NCBI GenBank assembly: GCA_037953745.1
Contig: JBAKBP010004429.1
Location: 1-64,000 of the forward strand
Direction: 5' to 3'
Length of the DNA: 64,000 nucleotides
Source of the DNA: Lithodes maja
Taxonomy: Eukaryota > Arthropoda > Malacostraca > Decapoda > Lithodidae
Part shown: in pieces, positions 31,039 through 41,575 of the stretch
Numbering within the stretch: position 1 is the first letter of the stretch
How the letters are laid out: every line of letters begins with the position of its first letter
Notes under the pieces: model-generated
Told to the model about the DNA's origin: nothing
Database searches by the model: none
What the model saw: only the letters and a program-made list of their open reading frames with translations
Program-made: the position numbers and the translations under genes

Positions 31039-31387
31039 CGCGAGGTGGTCGTCTGCCAGCCTAAAAACAACAATCGCCCCACTATCCCATCTCACTCCAG
31101 GAACTGTTTTACTTAATCCATATTTTCAATTACTTGGAATATCCAATTACATCTGAATTGCTCATAAAACACCTAATTACTTATTGAAATGCACATATAA
31201 ATTTCCTGGGACAACACTTAGACACTCCTATCAACTTCACACAAGGTAACTCATTATCGGAGAGCAGCTGCGAGGTGTTGACAGCTCGCTGGACTGTTGA
31301 GGACTGTGCTGTATTGTTGGCCGCAACTTATTCAGTCTGGCATTGATAGTTTGATTTAACGTCAATAGAATTCCTTCCCGTATAATC

Positions 31388-33331
31388 ATGGCTAAAAGTG
31401 TACAAAAGCGTCGGGCTGGACTTAAGGGCTCTTTGACAGTCTTAACCTCTGATATTGACGGATTCCTTGATTCGGCGTCTAGCGTGGAGGTGGAGGCCAG
31501 GTTGCTCAGTATTCAAAAGCAACTTGACAAGTATGAGGTCACACAGGAGGACCTGGCCGACACATACGAGGATGCCGAGTATATCGAGGTGATCAGAGAG
31601 GATACCCTATATATGGAGGGCATACAAGTAATCGTTGCCACACTGAAGGGGATCTTGATTACAGAGGTCAAGAAGGAGGTCAAGAAAGAGCCAAAGAAAT
31701 CCGCAGTCAAATTACCACTTCTTACTCTTCCAAAATTTGAAGGTGATGCCACCATGTGGTCGGGATTTTGGGAGATGTTCAAGTGTACCATCCATGACAA
31801 TCCCGACCTAACAGATATACAACGCTTCACCTATCTAAACGGTCAGCTTCAGGGTGATGCACATAAGCTAGTCGAAGGATTCATTATCGAAAGTGCAAGC
31901 TATGCCCCAGCAATTGAGCTCCTGCAAGAGACATATGGGCATCCAGATCGAATCAAGGCAGCTTATGTTACCAAATTCAATCAATTACTGTCACCCAAAC
32001 ACCAAACAGCTGACCTGAAGGACTTCTATGCCAATACAGAGAGTGTGATGAGGTCAATCATTAGCCATGGTGTTTGTTTGGAGGAATTTTGTGTGGTGAC
32101 TCTTGTCAATAAGTTACCATCACCACTAAAAGAAACCATAAAACGGGAAATGGGAGACTGGAGCCTGGATTATAAGAAATTCACTCATTGCCTCCAGGCT
32201 GAAGTGTACAATATGGCGGGTCAAGACAGAGTAGGGGATACACCCATGGCTACGGCAACATTTACCGCCCAGAGTGAGTACAGGAAATTCAACTGTGTTC
32301 TGTGTAGTGGCACCAATCATTTATGGTACAAGTGTATGAAGTATAAGACAGGACCTCTTAAAGTTAAAAGAGCCCGTCAACTACGTCTCTGCACTGGGTG
32401 CTTGTCAAAAGACCATGGCCATTCGGGTTGTACTAATCCTAACATAAGAAGCTGCAAGTTTTGTAAGGGCAAACACTTTCATTCCCTGTGTACACAAAAA
32501 CAAGGGAAAGAAAGTAGACCAGCGGAGGATAACACCAAGAGAGAGCATACTGCTGCTACTTCAACTACAATGTCCGTTGCCACAGGTAAAAATACAGTAA
32601 TCTTGCCCACCGTACAGCTGCCGGTAAAGGGTAAGGATAATAATTGTGTTAAAATCAGATCGCTACTTGACCAATGTTCTCAGAGGACCTTTGTGAAGTC
32701 TTCTGTTCTATCCTCCCTTTCCTACATTTCTAAAGGAACTGAGGAGTTATGTCTTCACGGATTTACCGGGAAACAGGCCTCTAGGGAATATAATGTTGTG
32801 GCACTGCAATACAAACACAGAGGTAAATTTCATCATCTAGACGCAATAGTGGTTGATGAATTGCCAGAACATAAAGGTGAACTTAACCTAAAGTCTAAAC
32901 TGGTTAGTTTACAAAGTAAAGGCATAAAATTAGCCGATCCTCACGCAACGGACACAGATCAGCTGGAGCTGCTCATCGGTGCGGATCACTACTATGATAT
33001 AGTGCGACCTGGGTATAAAAGGTCAGGTAGCCTAATTCTGCTTCCTACCAAGTACGGGTACGCCATCAGTGGTTCATACGTGACACAGCCTACAAGCTCC
33101 AGCACAGAAGTAATTACTGTATTGAAAGTAGCAGTAACACCTATGGACGAATACATATCCACTGGCAATATTCCACCATGCAAAAATGACTTAAATGTTT
33201 TGTGGGAATTAGATCATATCGGGATAACCCCTAAGGAATACTCACTGGTTGAGCGTCAAGCACTATCGTCGTACGAGGATACCGTTACCTACGATCCCGA
33301 CAGCCAACAGTATAAAGTGAGACTGCCCTGA
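31388..33331 (+). CDS. Pao-1 Gag and protease region
   Basis: 647 codons, the start of a Pao/BEL gag-pol. The N-terminal gag has helix-rich segments and the LPKFEGDATMWSGFWEMF motif (about 115-135) typical of Pao gag. Cysteine-rich knuckles follow near 300-370 (CVLCSGTNHLWYKCMKY, CTGCLSKDHGHSGC, CKFCKGKHFHSLC). A protease-like region follows (RSLLDQCSQRTFV near 425). The ORF ends in a TGA at 33329-33331 where Pao-2 has TGG, so this is a nonsense mutation, and pol continues from 33368. Confidence 0.88.
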   Translation: MAKSVQKRRAGLKGSLTVLTSDIDGFLDSASSVEVEARLLSIQKQLDKYEVTQEDLADTYEDAEYIEVIREDTLYMEGIQVIVATLKGILITEVKKEVKKEPKKSAVKLPLLTLPKFEGDATMWSGFWEMFKCTIHDNPDLTDIQRFTYLNGQLQGDAHKLVEGFIIESASYAPAIELLQETYGHPDRIKAAYVTKFNQLLSPKHQTADLKDFYANTESVMRSIISHGVCLEEFCVVTLVNKLPSPLKETIKREMGDWSLDYKKFTHCLQAEVYNMAGQDRVGDTPMATATFTAQSEYRKFNCVLCSGTNHLWYKCMKYKTGPLKVKRARQLRLCTGCLSKDHGHSGCTNPNIRSCKFCKGKHFHSLCTQKQGKESRPAEDNTKREHTAATSTTMSVATGKNTVILPTVQLPVKGKDNNCVKIRSLLDQCSQRTFVKSSVLSSLSYISKGTEELCLHGFTGKQASREYNVVALQYKHRGKFHHLDAIVVDELPEHKGELNLKSKLVSLQSKGIKLADPHATDTDQLELLIGADHYYDIVRPGYKRSGSLILLPTKYGYAISGSYVTQPTSSSTEVITVLKVAVTPMDEYISTGNIPPCKNDLNVLWELDHIGITPKEYSLVERQALSSYEDTVTYDPDSQQYKVRLP

Positions 33332-33733
33332 AACAATTCCAAGGATCAGCTGCCATCTAACAAGGGTTTGGCCATAGGCCGTCTTCGGGGACTTCAGAAA
33401 AGATTCCTCAGGGAGCCTGACTTTTGCGAGGAATACTCAAAAGTCATAAAGGAACAGGTGTCCCGGGGTTTTATAGAAGAGGTGCCTTTTGATAAGTCAG
33501 ATACCGGGCATTACTTGGCTCATCATGGTGTAATCAAGGAGAGCAAAACTACGCCAGTGCGTATTGTCTTCGACTGTTCCGCCAGGATGAGTGAACGTCA
33601 TCCTAGTCTTAATGACTGCCTGTATACTGGACCCTCACTGGTGCCAGATTTAGCGCAGGTTTTGCTTCGGTTTCGACTCGGTAAGTATGCCTGGGTGTCT
33701 GATATTGAGAAGGCATTTCTAATGTTAAAACCC
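33332..33733 (+). pseudogene. Pao-1 reverse transcriptase, N-terminal fragment
   Basis: Continues the Pao polyprotein after the TGA: AIGRLRGLQKRF, SRGFIEEVPF, GHYLAHHGVIKESK, PVRIVFDCSARMS, and KYAWVSDIEKAFLML, the RT palm block containing the first catalytic Asp. At about 33733 the sequence switches to the inverted copy Pao-1', so the rest of pol is missing. Confidence 0.85.
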
Positions 33734-34880
33734 CGGGACACCTGTTCCTTTATGACTTTTGAGTATTCCTCGCAAAAGTCAGGCTCCTTGAGGAATCTTT
33801 TCTGAAGTCCCCGAAGACGGCCTATGGCCAAACCCTTGTTAGATGGCAGCTGATCCTTGGAATTGTTTCAGGGCAGTCTCACTTTATACTGTTGGCTGTC
33901 GGGATCATAGGTAACGGTATCCTCGTACGACGATAGTGCTTGACGCTCAACCAGTGAGTATTCCTTAGGGGTTATCCCGATATGATATAATTCCCACAAA
34001 ACATTTAAGTCATTTTTGCATGGTGGAATATTGCCAGTGGATATGTATTCGTCCATAGGTGTTACTGCTACTTTCAATACAGTAATTACTTCTGTGCTGG
34101 AGCTTGTAGGCTGTGTCACGTATGAACCACTGATGGCGTACCCGTACTTGGTAGGAAGCAGAATTAGGCTACCTGACCTTTTATACCCAGGTCGCACTAT
34201 ATCATAGTAGTGATCCGCACCGATGAGCAGCTCCAGCTGATCTGTGTCCGTTGCGTGAGGATCGGCTAATTTTATGCCTTTACTTTGTAAACTAACCAGT
34301 TTAGACTTTAGGTTAAGTTCACCTTTATGTTCTGGCAATTCATCAACCACTATTGCGTCTAGATGATGAAATTTACCTCTGTGTTTGTATTGCAGTGCCA
34401 CAACATTATATTCCCTAGAGGCCTGTTTCCCGGTAAATCCGTGAAGACATAACTCCTCAGTTCCTTTAGAAATGTAGGAAAGGGAGGATAGAACAGAAGA
34501 CTTCACAAAGGTCCTCTGAGAACATTGGTCAAGTAGCGATCTGATTTTAACACAATTATTATCCTTACCCTTTACCGGCAGCTGTACGGTGGGCAAGATT
34601 ACTGTATTTTTACCTGTGGCAACGGACATTGTAGTTGAAGTAGCAGCAGTATGCTCTCTCTTGGTGTTATCCTCCGCTGGTCTACTTTCTTTCCCTTGTT
34701 TTTGTGTACACAGGGAATGAAAGTGTTTGCCCTTACAAAACTTGCAGCTTCTTATGTTAGGATTAGTACAACCCGAATGGCCATGGTCTTTTGACAAGCA
34801 CCCAGTGCAGAGACGTAGTTGACGGGCTCTTTTAACTTTAAGAGGTCCTGTCTTATACTTCATACACTTGTACCATAAAT
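33734..34880 (-). pseudogene. Pao-1' inverted partial copy: RT start back to Gag zinc knuckles
   Basis: Near-identical reverse complement of about 32326-33474, including the same TGA that ends the Pao-1 ORF, so it derives from Pao-1 or a sister copy and not from Pao-2. Open for 363 codons (33868-34959). It stops at 34880, where DIRS-1 is inserted, and resumes at 43310. Confidence 0.9.
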
Positions 34881-35227
34881 GGGAGGTTTGACGTACCTCC
34901 CAACCTACCAAATAGGAAAACCTACTATTTGGTAGTAGTCTTGGAAAATCCAACGTCAAGGCTATTAACCTAATTGCAATGACGACTTGTCTAATTTGAC
35001 TGCTATGTCGTCATTCCAACCGCGGTTAAAAAGAAAACGTCTAGAGTCTACTCCTTATCTTGCTCTAGGAGACGTTGTACATTAACCAAAACTACCACCG
35101 AAGGTGAAAAAAGCATAGAAGAGAAGAAAAAGGGGTTTACCTTAGTTACCGCTCAAGGCCCATCCCGTGTTCCGTCATGCGCCGATCCCTGTCGAACGTG
35201 CGCATAAGCGACCCTCTCTTGTTATCA
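34881..35227. repeat. DIRS-1 left inverted terminal repeat (partner 43010-43309)
   Basis: The terminus GGGAGGTTTGACGTACCTCCC is itself a hairpin, followed by CCTACCAAATAG..CTATTTGGTAG, then the ITR common to both ends starting GTAGTCTTGG and running to GTTATCA. The right end lacks the extra 50-bp hairpin part and ends in AATTTGTTAG on the minus strand. Confidence 0.9.
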
Positions 35228-35289
35228 CATCTCACGCCAGCAGAAGAACGCGGATGGGCAGGGGTCCGGAGTGAGGGAGGGTATTATGT

Positions 35290-35401
35290 ACGTTGGATTT
35301 TCCAAGACTACTACCAAATAGTAGGTTTTCCTATTTGGTAGGTTGGGAGGTACGTCAAACCTCCCAATTTGTTAGTAGTCTTGGCAAATCCAACGTCAAG
35401 G
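35290..35401. other. DIRS-1 internal complementary region
   Basis: Consists of the complement of the left terminus (to CGTCAAACCTCCC) followed directly by the complement of the right terminus (AATTTGTTAGTAGTCTTGG). In DIRS elements this region templates the joining of the ends into a circle before recombinase-mediated integration. Confidence 0.9.
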
Positions 35402-35841
35402 CTGCATAACAAATAGGAGGAGGACATCCAAGCCCAACATACCAAAAAACCAATGCATAAGACAAAAGTATGAATGACAAAGAAACACAAGTTAAACAAG
35501 AGAGTTTAATAAAAGCGTGAAAAACTGAGGAGTAGCTAAAAAGAGCAGTTTTAACACGTGCCCGTCATTCATATTAATGCAAAACCATAGACTTGTCTTA
35601 AACCAAAAAGCACTGTACATAAAATCCCTTTTCTTCCAAATGAACAAAAAACAAGGAACACAAACTGAAAATACCATTTTCAAGAAGGCAAAAACACTTA
35701 TGTACTGTATACATATAACATAATCCCAAACTTGTAATCCAGTGTTGCAAACCCGTACTCCCCCCCCCCCCCCTTTTTCAAAGAAAACAAAGTAAAAGAA
35801 AGAGTGACAAGGGGGGAAGACCAGGCAACCTCGCAAGAGCT
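35402..35841 (-). other. DIRS-1 3' untranslated region
   Basis: No ORF. Aligns well with DIRS-2 51620-51997, with adenines largely preserved, in contrast to the coding region. A C-run lies at 35761-35772. Confidence 0.7.
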
Positions 35842-36850
35842 CTAGGAAACACGACGCCCGAGAGCTATCACAGGCCGAGGGGGTCTAACAATGGACATGG
35901 AAAGGTAGGAGGAGATGAAGGTATTGATAGACGACCACAAACCTGCCGAGGCGACGTCAGGCAACGAACGAGTCTGCAGGAACCGTAAGGAGGCAGCAAA
36001 GGACCGCACATCGTGAGCAGAACCCCGACAAGCAGGGTTACTGGCACGAATAACCCGACAAATGTGGCGTCCTATCTGTACCTTCGAAAGCCTCCCACCA
36101 GTCCGAGGAGACACCCACACAGCAGTCCCCGAAGTCGGAGCCACAGACTCAACATAAGAGTGCAAGGCCTGCACCGGGCACAACACATGGTGAGTATGCC
36201 CACGTTTTAAAGCCTGGATGGTGAAAGGCTTGAAAACGTGGGTCTCTCTCTCATTCTTGGCAACAAAATGAGGGGAGGGGGCCAACGTGACGACATTCAA
36301 TGACGGGGAGAATCGCATGCATTCCGGGGACCGTGACATGGCAGCTAGTTCAGACACCCTATCCCCAGTGGCCATAGCGACAAGGAAGAGTGTACGCTCC
36401 AGGAACTGAACCGGTGTAGTGTCCCGTGTATATGTGTGTGAAGCCAGAAGGTCCAGAGCACGCCCCAGATCCCACTGAGGAGGGATCTGGCGCGGAGGGG
36501 GTCGCTCCCTGAAGGCAGCCTTCATGAAGGAATCCAGCTCCTTTGGAGGAACGACCAGCCCAGTGACGGACTCAAAGACCTCCCGGATGGCAGACAAGTG
36601 GTTACGTATACAGTAGTGTTGACCTGAAAGCGACGTGTACGGAAGAGGTGAAACAAGTAGTGTAGGACGAGGGAAGGAGAGCTAACAGTCTGGCGAGTGT
36701 TCTGTATCCACCTAGTAAAAGACTTCCAGTGGGACTCGTAAGTCCCCCAAGTCGAAGTCGTCCATGAACGCTTCAGGAAGTCAGTCAGGTCCCGTCCGTG
36801 GACTGGGAGCCACCGTGCCTCACGAACATCCACGATGCGAAGGCCAACGA
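35842..36850 (-). pseudogene. DIRS-1 tyrosine recombinase
   Basis: The core-binding part (DLTDFLKRSWTTSTWGTYES, HYLFHLFRTRRFQ) is in the frame ending at 36522. The catalytic part (35842-36597) has ATGDRVSELAAMSR with the first Arg, SAHDVRSFAAS with the HxxR box, and a Tyr in NTFISSYL. The two halves are in different frames because of a TACAGTA at 36609-36615 where DIRS-2 has TA. Otherwise all catalytic residues are present. YRs integrate the circular DIRS cDNA. Confidence 0.85.
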
Positions 36851-38600
36851 GGTCCGTAGGTCGCCAACCTGGCTCAAGTGGAAGTGTGAGAGAGGGAGAG
36901 GGACCGGACTCGGGCACCACCGCTTCAACTGGGAGTACCAAGCCTGGGCCGGCCACAGAGGCGCTATGAGCCAGACTCTGCCGCGGTACAGCCGCAGCCT
37001 CGCGAGGACTTTGCACATCAACAGTGCGTCTGGTGGCGGAAATATGTATATCGACTGCCACCTGCTCCAGTCTTCCATGAAAGCGTCCGGACCCCCCTCC
37101 GGAGTACGAGTCCGGAGGGACAGGTACCGAGGCAACTTGCGCGTCTCCTTCGATGCGAACAAGTCGACCTCCGGAACACCCCAGGAAGCCGCGAGGTCGT
37201 CGAATACAGTCTGTTTCATCGCCCATTCTACAAGAACGCCCTGTCCTCGCGACAGGGCGTCTGCCCACAGGTTGGCAGACCCGGGCAGGTAGGAGGCGTG
37301 CAGGGAGATGTTGTGTCGGTTCGCGAGGAAGAACAACTTCTCGGAGATCCCCAACAGAGTCAAAGACCTGGAGGACCCCTGCTTTTGGATACAGTGGACA
37401 GCTGTCTGATTGTCCATCCTGAAGGCCACCGACAGGCCCCGAAGGGCCAGCGCGTGGTCCCGCAGGAAGAACAAGGGAACCAAGAGTTCGAGGGCATTGA
37501 TGTGGAGGTGTGTGTGTCCCACCCATCTGCCGTGATGTTGATGTCCCAGGTTGGATTGGTAACCCCACCCCACCTCGCTCGACGCATCTGTATCCACCCA
37601 GATCGTCGGCGGGGGGGCGGTCCAGGGCACAGCCGCAGAGAGCGTGCCCCGAGCAACCCAGTGTCCTAAGAGTCTGTGAATGGAACGCGGGATCGGCATG
37701 AGCCGATCCATAGGGACCAACGGAAACACCCTGTTGCCCATGAGGATTAGGCGGCGCAGCCTGAGCCTCCCTAAGGGAATGGTCAGAGCAGCCCAATTCA
37801 GGGAACCCACTAACGAGTCCCAGATCCTCCTCGTGAGGGAGACCGAGTGCAACACGGCGAAGACCTTCCTGCGAAGTTTCACCGCGTTTGGCTGACCCTG
37901 GGTAACCGTAGCGTGTGTCAGATCCCATTCGAGACCTACCCACGTCACGACACGCGACGGGGTCAGGCGGGACTTGGGAATGTTTATTTTGAACCCTAAC
38001 TGTGTGATGTGTCGAACTACCGTGAGGGTGTCGCGAACGCAGTGTTCTAGGGTGTCTGAAACTATCAACCAGTCGTCCAAGTAAAACAGGATCTGGAGGC
38101 CGCCCCTGAGGAGAGGATCCAGAGCCTGCTTCACCAGTTTCGAGAAGATCCGCGGCGCGATGTTGAGACCGAAGGGAAGCCTGTCGAACATGAACACACG
38201 ATCGGAAGTCCGAACGGCCAAGAATCGCTGGAAACGAGGATGTATAGGGACGTGCCAATACGCATCCTTGAGGTCCAGCGACACTACCCACGACAGAGGT
38301 CGCAGGGCCAGTCATACCAGGTGCACCGTTAGCATCCGAAATCGCGTGTTCACGATGTGCCCGTTGAGGGCCGACAGATCCACCACCGGTCGCATCGCGT
38401 CGCAGTCCTTCTTCGGTACCAGAAAAACACGGGAGAGGAAAACCGGGTGACCGGCTTTCACCTCCCTGACGATTCCCTGCTCGTGCATGGATGTAATCAC
38501 GGCGGCCACCTCCGAAGAGACAGGCCGGCTTCGTTGACAAGAGCTGAGTGGGGGTCTGGACTTCCATCTCCAGGTTAGACCCCTCCGTGCAATCTTCCGC
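36785..38600 (-). pseudogene. DIRS-1 reverse transcriptase and RNase H
   Basis: Frame 36785-38284 plus 38315-38600, separated by a TGA at 38312-38314. RT: FLVPKKDCDAMRPVVDLSALN, SLDLKDAYWHVPIHP, FKRLPFGLNIAP-like, and the catalytic LFYLDDWLIVS box. RNase H: IWVDTDASSEVGWG, INALELLVPL, FRMDNQTAV and NLWADALSRG supply the acidic residues. The stop is probably CGA to TGA, since DIRS-2 has CGC there. Apart from this stop the domain looks functional. Confidence 0.88.
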
Positions 38601-38739
38601 CCCCACGTCCCTCGCGGCCACCGAGGGGCGCAAGGGCGAAAACAACCTGTGGGAGCCCCCGAGATGAGGTGAGCGACCTGTTCGGCGAGGCGAGAAGGAG
38701 AACAAGGAGGAGACCGACCCGGAGAACCTACACATTTTT

Positions 38740-41575
38740 TGACGTGGAGGGTCCCTCTGTACGGTCCTTGCGGTCATAAGACCCACGTTGACCACCTCTA
38801 CCCCCCCCCCACCTCGCCGAAAAGGGCGGGACACCCCATCCCCTGTCCGGCGTGCGTCGGACCCCGTCGAAGTGCGGCCGGAAGTGGAAGGCTGGCCAGC
38901 CCCTTCTCGGCGGGGATGAAAGGGAGCAGGAGCAGAAGTGCGAGGCGGAACCGACGCTCTAGCCGGCAACTTCCCTTTCCTGCGCCCTTTCTTGGCAGCA
39001 GCAGCGGCGCCAGCACTCCGAGGAGGACCGGCAGAAGGACGGGACTGCGAAGACCCCGGTCGCGACACAGCGCGTCTTTGCGTGTCGTAAGCAGGGTCCG
39101 CTGACAGAGAAGCGTAGCGTTCCCAAGCATCCTGCGCGAACAGCCCCGATGTATATAGCTCAGAGTATAACAAACCCTGACGAATATCCAAAGGGGCCTT
39201 CCGGCAGAACGAGGACCTTACCGTTTGGCGTTGTCGAGTAGCCTCGCACAAAACCGCCTTCAGCTCGGGAACCAAAGACACCGCGAGCTGAAGGTGGATC
39301 CGCCGAACGTGGTCCAAACCCTCGCGAAGATCGCCAGGTGCAGTCGCCTCGATAAGTCGCAGGTGGTGAACAGATGTCTGGAGGGAACCTAAAAAACAAG
39401 ACAATAAGTTCGCCACCCTCTGCCGCAAGGTAAAATCCCTGTCGACAGAGGACTTATCTGGGTGGGAAAAGAACGGGTTAGCAATAGCACAAATTTCAAG
39501 TTTGGGAGTGCTAATCCAGGACCAGAACTTGCCATCCAATCCGCCGACAGACACAAGAGGAGGCAAAAGCAGTGACGACTCCGGGGGAGGGACTGAAACT
39601 GATCTGTCGACGGAACGGTTGGCAAATTCTAAGGCCTCGGCAAACCAGGCCTCCAATGGGAGAGGATTATCAAGGACGACGGCTAAGCCAGGCTTACCAT
39701 CGTCGCTCAAACCCGTCCCATAGGAGGACAGTCCCGTCAATACAGCGAGGGACTGAACATCCTGAAGGATGTCCTGGCGGCTGAAGTCTGACCAGAGCTT
39801 AGTCCGAGGAGCAGACGGGGGCTTGGGCTTTACCGAAAAGTACTGAAGGTCAGTCCTCGTCGGGTAAGCCCGCACCTCCACGTCGGCCACCTGACCATCC
39901 ACCCTGAACGCCCTGAACTGCATGCGATCATTAATCTGGACCGACCAGCCCAAAGGTAGGGCCCGCTCACCTGACGGGAAATCGGTAGCACGCTCCGGGT
40001 GGGAGGCCTGCACCCCCTTCCAAACAGCCAAGGAGCCATAGAGGAGAGGCATAGTCCTCGACGGGACCTTGGCCTTCTGGATGGGGGGCAAGCGCGGACC
40101 CTGCCCTAGCAGACGGAGGACCCCCGCATGGGAGACAGCAGGGGGAACCACCTGAGCCAGGGCAGGAGCAGTGCTATCCGACGACCGGGCAGGAGGAGAA
40201 GCAGGGCGAGTGGTCCACCGCAGAGGGGAGGGGGACCAAAGCAGGGGTAGGTTGGGTGAGGCGCTGAGGTTGTGTCACCGCCAAGAAACGCGACAAGAGG
40301 GATTCCTGCATCGCCTCCAATCGCGCGTCGAAGTGTGACACAACCCACCCCTGCATAGCCGAAAATCGATCCGAGAGAGGCGACCCCCCCGAAGATTGTT
40401 CGGCCCGCAGGGGCGAGCGTGAGCGAGAGCGAGACCCATGACACGAAACAGCAGCGTCGCGGCCCAAAGAAGGCGAGCGACGACTGCCGTGGCGTCACAG
40501 AGGGTCACGCCCCCGCTCACTAACGCCCGAGGGGGAAACATCATCATCCCCCTCTTCCAGCGACACGTCAGCCCCCGAGAAAGGGGACCCCGAAACTTCG
40601 CTATACTCTACCGAGTCAAGCGGCGGGGTACCCACTCGGGGAGCCGGAAGTCGAAGATCAGGTATTGAAGAAGGAAGAGGAGTAGGATGACGGGAGTGGG
40701 AAGGCTGGCCGGGTGAAAGGAGGTCAGAAGGAGCCGCGGGGGGAAACAGAGCAAGGATCCCCGGGGCTGAGAGAACAGGGCGGCCCGACACCGAGGAGGA
40801 GGAGGGAGGGACCACCACCTTGGGACGAGACCGCGAAGGAAGAAGAGGCACAGAAGCAGGAGAAGTAGGAGGAGAAGCAACTACAACCTGGCGCTCCCCC
40901 CTGGACAGAGTAGGAGGAGGGAGCAGAGGGCCAGCTACAGTATGTACTTCCGCGCGCGTGGAGGACACATGAAGAGGACGCCTCATGTGCAGGGGAAGCG
41001 GGCGGAAAGTAGTAGAGCCCCTATCCGGAGAGGCCAGGGGAGGGCGTACAGGGGCAGAGACGCTAACCCCGGCCTCAGGGCGAGAACCATGACGAGGGCG
41101 GCGGCCGGAGTCAAGGCCAGCAGGAGGACGAGGAGGGGCAGTAGAGGACGGACGACGAGGAGAGCGAGAGCGTGGACAGAGCTGGGGATCCTCCCGACGA
41201 TGCGACGACCGACCACGGGACCCAGGAAGAAGGGCCTGAGCAGGAAGAGGGCCAGGGAAACGGCCCCCAGACGGGTCAGGGATGCCCAGGGCCACACGGA
41301 TCCGGTCATCCACAAAAGCCGGGGAGCGATGGCCCACAGATCGAATGTGGTGGGAGACCACCGCCCACACGGACTGAAGGGATGCCGAGGCCGCCGCCGC
41401 GTCAGAGGAACCAGGGTGATGGTCCACGACATCGACCATGTCCATACACGGGCCACACAGCGCAGGGAGGTAGGCCGTAGAGGACACACATTGGGAATGG
41501 CGTAGGCAGGACCTGTGGCACTCTAAACACGGGGAGCCACAGCCCTGGCGAAAGCAAGGCATCACACCTGCAATG
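38740..41575 (-). pseudogene. DIRS-1 Gag-like protein
   Basis: Begins after an intron-like acceptor TTGCAG with a Cys/His cluster (CFRQGC, CLECHRSC, HSQC), then a Ser/Pro/Arg-rich middle and a conserved C-terminal part (LWSDFSRQDILQDVQSLAVL, NPLPLEAWFAEALE, QGLLYSELYTSGLF). A stop at about 40495-40497 and a frameshift near 40200 break it. About 420 bp around 39840-40210 is absent from DIRS-2. Function assigned by position and composition only. Confidence 0.65.

Larger units (their letters stand above)
26463..31308 (-). mobile_element. LINE-D, full-length two-ORF CR1-like retrotransposon
   Basis: Limits are fixed by the unoccupied site in Pao-2, where the bases on either side (GGAGTA and CTGTATTG) are joined at 61281. 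Length 4846 bp including the MITE. The 5' UTR (31308 to about 31038) is followed by ORF1, ORF2 and a 3' end with two perfect 14-mer units, TATTTACCTAATTG on the plus strand at 26463-26476 and 26477-26490. No target-site duplication is seen. Confidence 0.9.

Noticed and set aside
40942..41505. Plus-strand Arg/Gly-rich ORFs opposite DIRS-1 gag
   Set aside because: Shadow frames of the pyrimidine-rich gag strand, with no conserved motif.
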